Assembly: GCA_964579575.1 (NCBI GenBank)
Contig: CAZOGL010000001.1
Location: forward strand, 92,668 to 156,667
DNA: 64,000 bases
Direction of reading: 5' to 3'
Origin: CAVEFW01 sp964579575
Lineage (GTDB): Bacteria > Actinomycetota > Coriobacteriia > Coriobacteriales > Eggerthellaceae
Shown: positions 17,443 to 25,780 of the stretch, one piece after another
Numbering within the stretch: the first letter of the stretch is position 1
Layout: each line of letters opens with the position of its first letter
Position numbers and translations under genes: made by a program
Notes under the pieces: generated by a model
Databases searched by the model: none
Seen by the model: only the letters and a program-made list of their open reading frames with translations
What the model was told of the DNA's origin: nothing

Positions 17443-17913
17443 ATGAACATTACGGTTGTGGCAGTGGGAAAACTCAAGGAGAAGTTTTGGAAACAGGCAT
17501 GCGACGAGTATCTCAAGAGGCTCCAACCCTACGCAAAGGTCCAGGTAAGGGAAGTCGCTGATGTGGACCCCGCAAAGGCGGGCGGTGTGGATGCGGCTCG
17601 GACGAAAGAGGGGGTTGCGGTCTTGGCGGCCATTCCGGAGCGCGCCCATGTACTGCTTCTCGCTATCGAGGGTACGCAACGTTCCAGCGAGGAGCTGTCT
17701 TTACGAATTGACGATCTTGCGTTGCACGGAGAGAGCGACCTCGTCTTCGTGATAGGTGGAAGCGACGGGTTAAGCGAGACGGTTTACGCGCGCGCAGACG
17801 AGCTTTTGAGTTTCGGTCGAATCACCCTTCCCCACAACCTTGCCCGCGTGGTGCTACTTGAGCAGGTGTATCGCGCATTTAAGATCTCCCGTGGGGAGCC
17901 GTACCACAAGTAG
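17443..17913 (+). CDS. rlmH: 23S rRNA pseudouridine-1915 N3-methyltransferase RlmH
   Basis: The protein has 156 residues, the usual RlmH length. MNITVVAVGKLKEKFW at the start, FVIGGSDGLSE in the middle (SAM-binding knot) and the C-terminal RAFKISRGEPYHK are all typical of this SPOUT enzyme, which modifies helix 69 of 23S rRNA. The ATG at 17443 has GGGGGAG upstream. The frame is open for about 260 bases further upstream, but that part covers element B and has no family match. Confidence 0.95.
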   Translation: MNITVVAVGKLKEKFWKQACDEYLKRLQPYAKVQVREVADVDPAKAGGVDAARTKEGVAVLAAIPERAHVLLLAIEGTQRSSEELSLRIDDLALHGESDLVFVIGGSDGLSETVYARADELLSFGRITLPHNLARVVLLEQVYRAFKISRGEPYHK

Positions 17914-18320
17914 AAACGTCTTTTCCTGCGTCTGGACTTGCTTTTTAACCTTGTTTGGCGAATGGGTTTGACAACGGACATGGCGAACGAATTTGACAGA
18001 CGAATTTGACGCCAAGTTGTCCTTGGATTTGGAGAAATCTCNNNNNNNNNNNNNNNNNNNNNNNNNNNNNNNNNNNNNNNNNNNNNNNNNNNNNNNNNNN
18101 NNNNNNNNNNNNNNNNNNNNNNNNNNNNNNNNNNNNNNNNNACGAATTTGACAGACGAATTTGACGCCAAGTTGTCCTTGGATTTGGAGAAATCTCCAAT
18201 TAACTAGTAGGTTAGTAGGAAATGGGTTATCATAATCGGCGCATACAAACCGCATGGTGACACGGGTGCCGGTCCAAATTGCTTCGGCCAATCGAACATG
18301 CACGATTGAGAGGACTGACG
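17914..18320. other. Intergenic region containing an assembly gap
   Basis: A 100-N gap occupies 18042-18141. A 55-bp sequence at 17987-18041 is repeated exactly at 18142-18196 on the other side, so the two contig ends are either the same sequence or two repeat copies. No gene is supported; a possible -10 box lies near 18230. Confidence 0.6.
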
Positions 18321-18719
18321 ATGTCTAAGACAGAACCGAACATGCAGGAGTGGCTTGAAGAGGCGAAGCGCAGCGAGAACGCCGCGCAGTGCGGAATGTT
18401 TTTGACCCACAACGGCGTGGTGCGATGCACCCCGAAAGCCCAGGTACGTCAAGGGGAGCAGGGTCTGCCTGCTGTCACCCAGGTAGATTTCAGCTACGAT
18501 GCCTTGGGTCTCGAGAAGGCCGTCGCTGAGGCTATGACGTGGGATGGCATCTACTACGTGAAGGTTTGGCTGAACGAGGGCGTGTGCAATGTTGGAGACT
18601 CGCTCATGTATGTGCTCATCGGCGGTGACATCCGTCCGCATGTCATCGATGCGCTCCAAAACCTTGTAGGCAAGATCAAAAACGAGCTTGTCGTCGAGAA
18701 GGAAGTTTACGCTGAGTAG
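18321..18719 (+). CDS. moaE: MoaE-like protein, molybdopterin synthase large subunit family
   Basis: The protein has 132 residues from the ATG at 18321. It resembles MoaE: GMFLTHNGVVRCTP corresponds to the GAVVTFxGxVR segment, DGIYYVKVWLNEG to the central strand, and KIKNELVVEKEVY to the C-terminal segment with the catalytic lysines. MoaE with thiolated MoaD converts cPMP to molybdopterin, which the several molybdoenzymes of this window need. No moaD lies beside it. It is more divergent than a textbook MoaE, so some other MoaE-fold role is possible. Confidence 0.72.
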   Translation: MSKTEPNMQEWLEEAKRSENAAQCGMFLTHNGVVRCTPKAQVRQGEQGLPAVTQVDFSYDALGLEKAVAEAMTWDGIYYVKVWLNEGVCNVGDSLMYVLIGGDIRPHVIDALQNLVGKIKNELVVEKEVYAE

Positions 18720-18740
18720 GAAAACTCGCTGACTTTTGTA

Positions 18741-18774
18741 ACGCGGGGTCCTTCGGGGCCCCGCGTTTGTTTTC
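18741..18774 (+). terminator. Rho-independent terminator after the MoaE-like gene
   Basis: ACGCGGGGTCC and GGCCCCGCGT form a stem with a TTCG tetraloop, followed by a T-rich stretch. Confidence 0.88.
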
Positions 18775-18850
18775 TCCCCTGTGGGGCTCAGATCGAACTT
18801 GGCTGGCCATCGTGTTGGCGTCCGTTGACGGTGAGGGGGTAGAGCTGTGG

Positions 18851-20407
18851 TTAGAAGTGGACGCTGACGACGGTGCCGACCTCGAGGAGCTCCCACAACT
18901 CGGCAGCCTTGTCGAGGGGGAGGTTGACGCATCCACCACTGCCGGTGGATTGGTAATGGTACAGGTCCCCGCCCCACCCTTGTGTTTGCCACGTCGCATC
19001 ATGGAATCCGATGAAGTTGCTGATGAAGGGCATCCAATAGCTCACCTCGTGGCGATAGGTGACCGTGACGTCCTCGGTTGTGCCGTCGCTGTTGGTGACG
19101 GTGCTTGTCGCGGAGGACTGCAAGACACTCGGGCTCTCTTTGCTGTTGATCACGTAGACGCCAGTGGGGGTGTCGTAGTAGCCGTTGTCCCATCCCGTGA
19201 TGACGTCGGTCTCCCAAAGGATGTTGTCGTTCTCGTCGTAGACGCGGGCATGTTGTTCGGTGATGTCGACATCGGCGTAGTAGCCAAAGTCGGGGCCGTC
19301 GGGGCCTTTGTAACCATTGCCCTCGACGTTGCACTCCACCTCGATTGTGCCCTTGGAGTTGTTCGCGATACCCTGGTCGACGGCGGCGCGCAACGTGTTC
19401 CGGTCGACATCCCATCCATATGTGCCGCCTGAGACAGAAATCGCCTTGCCATCGGCGCGTACATAGTTGTGTGTGCCTCCGACCGTATCGAGTGAGGCGG
19501 CGAGGCGGTCAAACCACGCGTCGAAACCCTCTTGGGAGGGGGTGACGTTGTAGTCGGCATCGACGGTGACCCATTCGAGCGCATACTTGCGATTGACGAC
19601 GCATGAGCCCGATGAGCCGAGTTGGAGCGTGAAGTTGAAGTCGTAGAGCTTGTTGAGTTGGCTCGCCTCTTTTTCGAGCTGGTCGGTGGTGGCGACTGCC
19701 TTGCCCTCCTGTGTTGTGTTCGAGGGGGCGAGGTCCTCCGTGCCGAGCGCGATAGAGGTCTGCCATTGCGTCACGGCGTCCTTCGCCTTGGCGACGACGC
19801 TTTCGGCGGAAAGGACTGTTCCGGGATTTGATGGGGCGACGACCCAGGTGTTTGACGGCGCATCGTAGGACAGCGTGGCGTCAGAGGCGGGGGTGGCGGT
19901 TGCGTTGTGGGTCTCGACTAGGGAGGTGATGGTTGCGGTAAGCGTCTCCTCGTCGAATGTGGCTACGTCGCGTGCGTTGACCGTGCGTGTCGCGAAAAGC
20001 TCGAGGGGCCAAGTGGCAGCGTTTCCCTTGAGGTTGAGGGACTCGACGGTTGCGTTCGAGGGTGCAAGACCCATATCGGAGCTGGAAAGCGTTGTGTTCT
20101 CGCCCTCGCCCGTCAAGGTGAGTTTGAAGTCAGTGACGCATTGCGGAATCTTCGCGTTTGCCTCCTCGTAGGTCATCATGCCAAGGTTGGTGCTTCCGAC
20201 TGTTGTGTTCGGGAAGAGGTGGCTTTGGAAGAAGCTCATTCCGGATAGGTAGATGATGACGAGGACGAAAGCCACCGCTGTTGCGATAAGGGCATTTCTC
20301 TTCCAAGGCGCGATGGGTTCTTGTGGGCGTCTTGTCGGCTTGTAGCTGCTGTTGTTCCTGCGCGGGGCGCTTATTGTTGGTGTGGTCTGTCTTCTTTGCG
20401 TTGGCAT
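18851..20407 (-). CDS. L,D-transpeptidase (YkuD) with membrane anchor and peptidoglycan-binding repeats
   Basis: The protein has 518 residues. A short basic cytoplasmic N-terminus is followed by one transmembrane helix (about residues 40-60, LIATAVAFVLVIIYLSG). The extracellular part has putative peptidoglycan-binding_4 type domains and, from about residue 385, a YkuD catalytic domain with FIGFHDATWQTQGW and the active-site motif SGGCVNLP. It forms 3-3 cross-links in peptidoglycan or attaches proteins to it. A TAGAAT box lies only 8 bases before the ATG on the minus strand, so the transcript may be nearly leaderless. No good SD is visible. Confidence 0.9.
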   Translation of the reverse strand: MPTQRRQTTPTISAPRRNNSSYKPTRRPQEPIAPWKRNALIATAVAFVLVIIYLSGMSFFQSHLFPNTTVGSTNLGMMTYEEANAKIPQCVTDFKLTLTGEGENTTLSSSDMGLAPSNATVESLNLKGNAATWPLELFATRTVNARDVATFDEETLTATITSLVETHNATATPASDATLSYDAPSNTWVVAPSNPGTVLSAESVVAKAKDAVTQWQTSIALGTEDLAPSNTTQEGKAVATTDQLEKEASQLNKLYDFNFTLQLGSSGSCVVNRKYALEWVTVDADYNVTPSQEGFDAWFDRLAASLDTVGGTHNYVRADGKAISVSGGTYGWDVDRNTLRAAVDQGIANNSKGTIEVECNVEGNGYKGPDGPDFGYYADVDITEQHARVYDENDNILWETDVITGWDNGYYDTPTGVYVINSKESPSVLQSSATSTVTNSDGTTEDVTVTYRHEVSYWMPFISNFIGFHDATWQTQGWGGDLYHYQSTGSGGCVNLPLDKAAELWELLEVGTVVSVHF

Positions 20408-20736
20408 ACGGCTATTCTAGCAAGACGTAAGGGTTCGTGTGACGAGTCTTGCCCAAAAGGGTCTTGTCCAAAAGGGCTNNNNNNNNNNNNNNNNNNNNNN
20501 NNNNNNNNNNNNNNNNNNNNNNNNNNNNNNNNNNNNNNNNNNNNNNNNNNNNNNNNNNNNNNNNNNNNNNNNNNNNNNAGCGCAACAACCAGGGTGCAAC
20601 CATCAGGGTGGCGCCGCTAGCGGCAAATTTAACGAACGCGAAAAAAACGACTTCTCGCGAATGGTATCCTTACCCAATTACACAACGTGATGTTGCGGTG
20701 GAACGCTATACCGCAAAGCCTGAGAAGGAGAGTTGG
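20408..20736. other. Divergent intergenic region with an assembly gap
   Basis: The gap is at 20479-20578. The left flank contains the direct repeat GTCTTG(C/T)CCAAAAGGG. The right flank leads to the lysA ribosome binding site. No gene is supported. Confidence 0.55.
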
Positions 20737-22095
20737 ATGTCTCTGCCAAAACCCAACCTGGACGCCGTGGCTGATGGTCGCACCACCATGGAGTTGGGCG
20801 ACGTTTTGCCTATGACGGCGGAAGTGCGCGACAATCGCCTGTTTATCGGCGGCGTCGACATGACCGACCTTGCCCGCGAGCAAGGCACTGCGCTTTATGT
20901 CTTTGACGAGGCAGATCTGCGCAACCGCATGACGGCGTATCGCCAGGCGTTCGCGGAAAACTACCCGAAGCCGGCGCATATCGCCTATGCGTCCAAAGCC
21001 TTCCTCAACAAGGAGATGTGTCGCATTGCAGCTGAGCTCGGCATGAGCTTGGACGTTTCCGGCGGCGGTGAGCTGGCGTGTGCGCGTATGGCCGGTTTCC
21101 CGGTTGAGCGCGTCATCGTCCACGGCAACAACAAGACACCGCTTGAGCTCGAGGAGGCAATCTCTGCGGGCGTCGGTCGTATCGTCGTCGATAGCCGCAT
21201 CGAGTTGGCACGCGTCAGCGAGATCGCCGGACGGCTTGGAGTCACGCAGGATATCTACATGCGCATCACGCCCGGCGTCGAGGCCGATACTCATGAGTAC
21301 ATCCGCACGGGGTGTGAGGACAGCAAGTTCGGCTTTACGATGCGTGAGGATTTTGCGTTTACGTGCGTCAAGAACGCGCTCGAAGCCCCCAACGTCCGCT
21401 TGGCGGGTCTCCATTGCCATATCGGCAGCCAGATTTTCGCGCTGCACTCCTTCCGCGAGGCGGTTGACGTCATGGTTGAGTTTATCGCCCGTATCAAGGA
21501 GACCTACGGCTACGTCATCGAGGAGCTTGATCTCGGCGGTGGTTTGGGCATCGCCTATACCGTGGCGGACAAACCGAGCACCATTGCGCAGTTTGCGGAG
21601 ATGACATGCAGCGCTGTCAAGGATGCATGCGAGCGCTTCGGAGTCGAGCTGCCCGAGATCGGTGTTGAGCCTGGCCGCAGCATCGTCGCGGTTCCCGGTG
21701 TCACGCTGTACACGGTCGGTATCCTGAAGACGTTGCCGGGCATTCGTAACATCGTCGCTGTCGACGGTGGCATGTCGGACAACATTCGTCCTGCCCTGTA
21801 TGGCAGCGAATACGAGGCGGTTGTCGCAAACAAGGCAGGCCAGCCGCGCGACAAGGTCGTTACCTTGGTCGGCAAGCACTGCGAGAGCGGCGACTATATC
21901 TTGGCTGACGGCTCGATTCAGACGCCCGATCTAGATGACATCGTTTGCGTGTTCGGCACGGGTGCCTATTGCTCCACGATGAGCAGCAATTACAACGGCC
22001 AGGTCAAGCCTGCCGTCATCTTCGTAAAGGACGGGGTCGCGCGCGTTGTGACCCGTCGGGAGACGTACGACGACTTGTACGTCCGTGACCTATAA
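20737..22095 (+). CDS. lysA: Diaminopimelate decarboxylase
   Basis: The protein has 452 residues from the ATG at 20737, which has AGAAGGAGAG upstream. It is an alanine racemase-fold PLP enzyme: PLP lysine in HIAYASKAFLNK, a VSGGGELACARMAGF segment, GLHCHIGSQI, LDLGGGLGIAY, EPGRSIVAVPG and the CESGDYIL motif with the catalytic cysteine. It makes lysine from meso-diaminopimelate. The frame stays open upstream into the N gap, but the SD supports this start. It is followed 62 bp later by hom. A 14-bp near-tandem repeat lies just after the stop. Confidence 0.96.
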   Translation: MSLPKPNLDAVADGRTTMELGDVLPMTAEVRDNRLFIGGVDMTDLAREQGTALYVFDEADLRNRMTAYRQAFAENYPKPAHIAYASKAFLNKEMCRIAAELGMSLDVSGGGELACARMAGFPVERVIVHGNNKTPLELEEAISAGVGRIVVDSRIELARVSEIAGRLGVTQDIYMRITPGVEADTHEYIRTGCEDSKFGFTMREDFAFTCVKNALEAPNVRLAGLHCHIGSQIFALHSFREAVDVMVEFIARIKETYGYVIEELDLGGGLGIAYTVADKPSTIAQFAEMTCSAVKDACERFGVELPEIGVEPGRSIVAVPGVTLYTVGILKTLPGIRNIVAVDGGMSDNIRPALYGSEYEAVVANKAGQPRDKVVTLVGKHCESGDYILADGSIQTPDLDDIVCVFGTGAYCSTMSSNYNGQVKPAVIFVKDGVARVVTRRETYDDLYVRDL

Positions 22096-22157
22096 TGGAT
22101 AAGACGAATGGATAAAACGGCAAACATCGAGAACATATTCACGGGAAGGTAGGAATT

Positions 22158-23444
22158 ATGAGCGTAAAGATTGGCTTGGTGGGAACGGGTACGGTCGGCG
22201 GCGGTTGCCTCGAAATCCTCGCGAACCACAAAGATGATTTCAAGCGTCACTACGGCATCGACCTCGAACTCGCGGGCGTGTGCTCGCTTGAGACCGAGAC
22301 GGCCGAGAAGTACGGCCTGATGGATATCTTCACGAAGGACTTCAATGACCTTTTGAGCAACCCCGAGATCGATATCATCATTGAGCTCATCGGTGGCACC
22401 ACCTTCGCCAAGAAGGTCGTCATGGGCGCCCTTGAGGCCGGCAAGAACGTCGTAACTGCCAACAAGGCTCTCATGGCCACCTGTGGCGAGGAGATCATGG
22501 GCCTGGCTTCTGCCAAGGGCAAGGACATCGCATTTGAGGCGAGCGTCGGCGGTGGCATCCCCATCATCGGTCCTTTGAAGAGCCAGCTCATCTCCAATGA
22601 GATCATGAAGGTTATGGGTATCGTGAACGGCACGACCAACTACATGCTCACCCGCATCTCGCAAGGCCTGACCTATGAGGATGCGCTCAAGGAGGCTCAA
22701 GCGAAAGGCTTTGCCGAGGCGAATCCCTCCGCAGACGTCGACGGCTTTGACGCTGCTGCAAAGATCGCCATCCTCGCATCCATCGCTTTCAACTCCCGTG
22801 TCGTCATGGACGATGTGTACACCACCGGCATCACCAACATCACCCCGCTCGACCTTGAGGCCGCTGACGACCTCGGCTATTGCGTGAAGTTGCTCGCTAT
22901 CGCCAACCGTTGCGCGGGCGGTATTGATGTTCGCGTCCATCCCACGATGCTTCGCAAGAACCACCAACTCGCGACGGTCAACGGGGTAGACAATGCCATC
23001 TTTGTCGTAGGCGATGCCGTGGGAGAGACGATGTTCTACGGTCCGGGCGCCGGTTCTGGCCCTGCTGCCAGCGCTGTTATGGGCGACGTGCTTGAGGTTG
23101 CTCGCCGTATCCAGATGGGAATCGGCCCGGTTCTCGGTTGTACGTGCACTGACAAGTTGCCGATTGCTCCTATCGAGGATCTTGAGACTCGTTACTATGT
23201 CCGCTTCAACGTCACGGATCGCCCCGGTGTCCTCGCTGCCATGACTACGGTCTTTGCCAAGAACAACGTCAGCATCCACAGCGTCATGCAGCGCGGCAAG
23301 GTCGATCATGACAACGAGACGGTCAACATCATCTACATCACCCACACGGCGAAGGAGAGCGCGATTCGCGCAAGCCTCGACGAGATCGCAGCGATGGAGA
23401 ACGTGTTGCATGCCGAGCCGTCCCTCATTCGTGTGGAGCGCTAA
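22158..23444 (+). CDS. hom: Homoserine dehydrogenase with C-terminal ACT domain
   Basis: The protein has 428 residues. The N-terminal Rossmann fold shows IGLVGTGTVGGGC, the middle has NKALMATCGEE and the catalytic region NGTTNYMLTRIS with ADVDGFDAAAK, and the C-terminal 80 residues form an ACT domain (VTDRPGVLAAMTTVFAKNNVSI). It reduces aspartate semialdehyde to homoserine for threonine and methionine. The ACT domain suggests feedback inhibition by threonine. The ATG has GGAAGGTAGG upstream. It sits between lysA and a glycosyltransferase gene, 11 bp from the latter. Confidence 0.96.
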   Translation: MSVKIGLVGTGTVGGGCLEILANHKDDFKRHYGIDLELAGVCSLETETAEKYGLMDIFTKDFNDLLSNPEIDIIIELIGGTTFAKKVVMGALEAGKNVVTANKALMATCGEEIMGLASAKGKDIAFEASVGGGIPIIGPLKSQLISNEIMKVMGIVNGTTNYMLTRISQGLTYEDALKEAQAKGFAEANPSADVDGFDAAAKIAILASIAFNSRVVMDDVYTTGITNITPLDLEAADDLGYCVKLLAIANRCAGGIDVRVHPTMLRKNHQLATVNGVDNAIFVVGDAVGETMFYGPGAGSGPAASAVMGDVLEVARRIQMGIGPVLGCTCTDKLPIAPIEDLETRYYVRFNVTDRPGVLAAMTTVFAKNNVSIHSVMQRGKVDHDNETVNIIYITHTAKESAIRASLDEIAAMENVLHAEPSLIRVER

Positions 23445-23455
23445 AGGGGAACGTC

Positions 23456-24613
23456 ATGGCAAGGCGCTATGTCACTATCCAGACCGACGGCAGGAAGCCG
23501 GCTAACGCGGCCAACGCTCTCGTCTCGGTCATCATGCCGATTTACAATGCCGAGCCCTTTCTTGACCAAGCGCTCAATAGTGTGCGTGGCCAAACGCACA
23601 AGAACATAGAGATTATCTGCGTCAACGACGGATCTACCGACCAGTCTCTATCCATCATTAAAAGGCATGCCGCTGAGGATGAGCGCATCGTCGTCATCGA
23701 CAAGGAAAACGAGGGATACGGCGCTGGTTGCAACCGCGGTCTTGACGAGGCCCATGGTGAATGGATCGCTATCCTTGAGCCGGACGATTGGATTGAGCCG
23801 GGCATGTTCAAGGACATGCTCGAGTTTGCCGCCTCGTTCTTGCAGCGCATCGATATCATCAAGACCCCGTATTGGCGTATCACCGACCCCGACACGCACG
23901 CCGAGGCGAAGCTGAACTGCCCGTTCAACCGTCGCGTGCAAACGAGCAAGGTGCCCTTCACCATCGGTGAGTGCCCCGAGCTCCTCCGTCACCACCCGTG
24001 CATTTGGAGCGCCCTGTATCGCAGGGATTTTCTGATAGAGAAGGGAATCCGTTTCATGCCGATTCCCGGTGCGGGTTGGGCGGACAATCCGTTTTTGATC
24101 GAGACGATGTGCCAGGCTAGGGCCATCGTCTACCTTGACCAAGCCTATTACTGCTATCGAGAAGAGACGAAGAAAAAGACCGCCATGTTCCATGAGAAGC
24201 AGTGGCGCATCCCCTTCGCTCGTTGGAACGACATGCAGGAGATTATCGAGCGTTTGGGGGTGAGTGACCCCGGCGTGTTGAGCGCACATATCAAGCGTGG
24301 GTTCACCTATGCGGGAGGGGTGCTTGAGCACAACGACATGGACAACAACCCCGAGATCGCCGAGGCGTTGGAGGGTATGTTTAAGAAGATGGACCCTGCG
24401 CTCGCGTTCGCGGAGAAGGACACCCCTCCAGGGATGAAGCGTTTGTTTGCGGAGGTGCGCGGCATCGAATGCCCGAAGTTGAGCGACGCGCGATTCAAGA
24501 TTCATGAGATCGGGCTCGGCCTCTACGCTTTAAGGAATGTCGGAATCAAGCAATCGGTTTCGGCCACAGCGCACTATCTCTTCGTGAAGAAGAACCGATC
24601 GGCTGGCAGGTAA
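23456..24613 (+). CDS. Family 2 glycosyltransferase
   Basis: The protein has 385 residues. The GT-A nucleotide-sugar domain opens with VSVIMPIYNAEPFLDQALNS and has VNDGSTDQS and an acidic metal motif in ILEPDDWIEPGMF. It has no membrane helix that I can see. Such enzymes add sugars to cell-surface glycans or lipids; donor and acceptor cannot be told. It follows hom by 11 bp and likely shares its transcript; a terminator follows. Confidence 0.88.
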   Translation: MARRYVTIQTDGRKPANAANALVSVIMPIYNAEPFLDQALNSVRGQTHKNIEIICVNDGSTDQSLSIIKRHAAEDERIVVIDKENEGYGAGCNRGLDEAHGEWIAILEPDDWIEPGMFKDMLEFAASFLQRIDIIKTPYWRITDPDTHAEAKLNCPFNRRVQTSKVPFTIGECPELLRHHPCIWSALYRRDFLIEKGIRFMPIPGAGWADNPFLIETMCQARAIVYLDQAYYCYREETKKKTAMFHEKQWRIPFARWNDMQEIIERLGVSDPGVLSAHIKRGFTYAGGVLEHNDMDNNPEIAEALEGMFKKMDPALAFAEKDTPPGMKRLFAEVRGIECPKLSDARFKIHEIGLGLYALRNVGIKQSVSATAHYLFVKKNRSAGR

Positions 24614-24622
24614 GCCAATGAT

Positions 24623-24658
24623 CCGCAGGTGGGAATTGGTTCTTGCCTGCGGCTTTTT
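24623..24658 (+). terminator. Rho-independent terminator after the glycosyltransferase gene
   Basis: CCGCAGG pairs with CCTGCGG, followed by CTTTTT. It lies just before the engB ribosome binding site. Confidence 0.75.
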
Positions 24659-24676
24659 CATCAGAAAGCAGGAATA

Positions 24677-25279
24677 ATGAACTTTCACAAGGCGTCTTTT
24701 ACGGCTGCGTACGGGGTGAGCTCCCAGCTCCCGCCTTCTTCCGGTCCCGAGGTGTCGTTTTGCGGTCGTTCCAATGTGGGGAAGAGCAGCCTGTTGAACA
24801 AGCTCATGTGCCGCAAGGGCCTTGCGAAGGTTTCGTCGGTCCCCGGAAAGACAGCGACTATCAACTTTTACGACGTTGATGGAGCGGATTTCGTCGACCT
24901 TCCAGGGTATGGATATGCGAAGGTCTCCAAGCAGGAGAAGGGTCGATGGTCCGAGCTTATCGAGGGTTACTTCAACCAAAGACGCGCCTTCGCCTTGGCT
25001 GTCGTCTTGGTCGATATCCGCCACGAGGCGAGCAAGCTCGATATCAACATGATCAATTTCTTGGAGGAGGCGGATTTGCCGTACATGGTGGTCTTGACCA
25101 AGGCGGACAAGCTCTCCAAGCAACAGACCACAAAACAGACGGCTGCGATTCGCCGCCAGCTCGCGTTGCCGGATGACGTCGAATTCCTCGCAGTGAGCAG
25201 CGAGAACGGATACCACATCGACGAGCTCCGCGCCCTCATTGAATTCTATGTCGATGGGCCTTTGGAAGAGGAATCTTAA
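24677..25279 (+). CDS. engB: Ribosome biogenesis GTP-binding protein EngB/YsxC
   Basis: The protein has 200 residues from the ATG at 24677. It has all G motifs: G1 GRSNVGKSS, G2/G3 PGKTATINFY and DLPGYGYAKVS, G4 TKADK, and G5 in AVSSENG. EngB is needed for assembly of the large ribosomal subunit. An in-frame start 48 bases upstream would run through the terminator and is unlikely. A terminator follows at 25318. Confidence 0.96.
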   Translation: MNFHKASFTAAYGVSSQLPPSSGPEVSFCGRSNVGKSSLLNKLMCRKGLAKVSSVPGKTATINFYDVDGADFVDLPGYGYAKVSKQEKGRWSELIEGYFNQRRAFALAVVLVDIRHEASKLDINMINFLEEADLPYMVVLTKADKLSKQQTTKQTAAIRRQLALPDDVEFLAVSSENGYHIDELRALIEFYVDGPLEEES

Positions 25280-25317
25280 AGCTTCTGGTAGGTTGTGTTA
25301 GTAGGTTGAGCTAACCA

Positions 25318-25365
25318 CCCCGTGTCGGGATTGCCTTAATCTGGCTTTCCTTGACACGGGGTTTT
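25318..25365 (+). terminator. Rho-independent terminator after engB
   Basis: CCCCGTGTC pairs with GACACGGGG around a loop of 26 bases, followed by TTTT. Confidence 0.75.
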
Positions 25366-25375
25366 GCGTTTTATG

Positions 25376-25674
25376 GGATAGGTAGATAGGTAGGTGTAGG
25401 TGGGTAGGTGGGTAGGTGGGTAGGNNNNNNNNNNNNNNNNNNNNNNNNNNNNNNNNNNNNNNNNNNNNNNNNNNNNNNNNNNNNNNNNNNNNNNNNNNNN
25501 NNNNNNNNNNNNNNNNNNNNNNNNATGGGATAGGTAGATAGGTAGGTGTAGGTGGGTAGGTGGGTAGGTGGGTAGGTGGTTAGGTGTAGGTAGATAGGTA
25601 GGTAGGCACGTAGATGAGTAGATAGGTGGGTGGGTAGGTAGATACCTAGATACCTAGATACCTAGAAAGTTTGT
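25376..25674. repeat. G-rich TAGG/GTAGGTGG microsatellite region upstream of the surface protein, interrupted by an assembly gap
   Basis: Degenerate repeats of GGTAGG, GGTGGGTAGG and TAGATAGG type fill both sides of the 100-N gap at 25425-25524; the 50-bp stretch that starts ATGGGATAGGTAG is found on both sides of the gap. Three GGG runs with five-base spacers occur in each copy, so a G-quadruplex is possible on the plus strand. The block ends with tandem TACCTAGA units near 25642-25665. The surface-protein gene starts about 105 bp further on. The rest of the 25280-25780 gap holds nothing else recognised. Confidence 0.8.
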
Positions 25675-25780
25675 AGAAAAGGTGATGGCGCGAATTATCC
25701 TGCGCAACCTTTTTCCACATGATACGTTACCCGTGCAACCCCGAAACATAGCTTGCACACGCCGAGCGAAAGGAGACCTC

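Noticed and set aside
25376..25674. CRISPR array in the repeat block
   Set aside because: The units are short G-rich microsatellite repeats without regular spacers.
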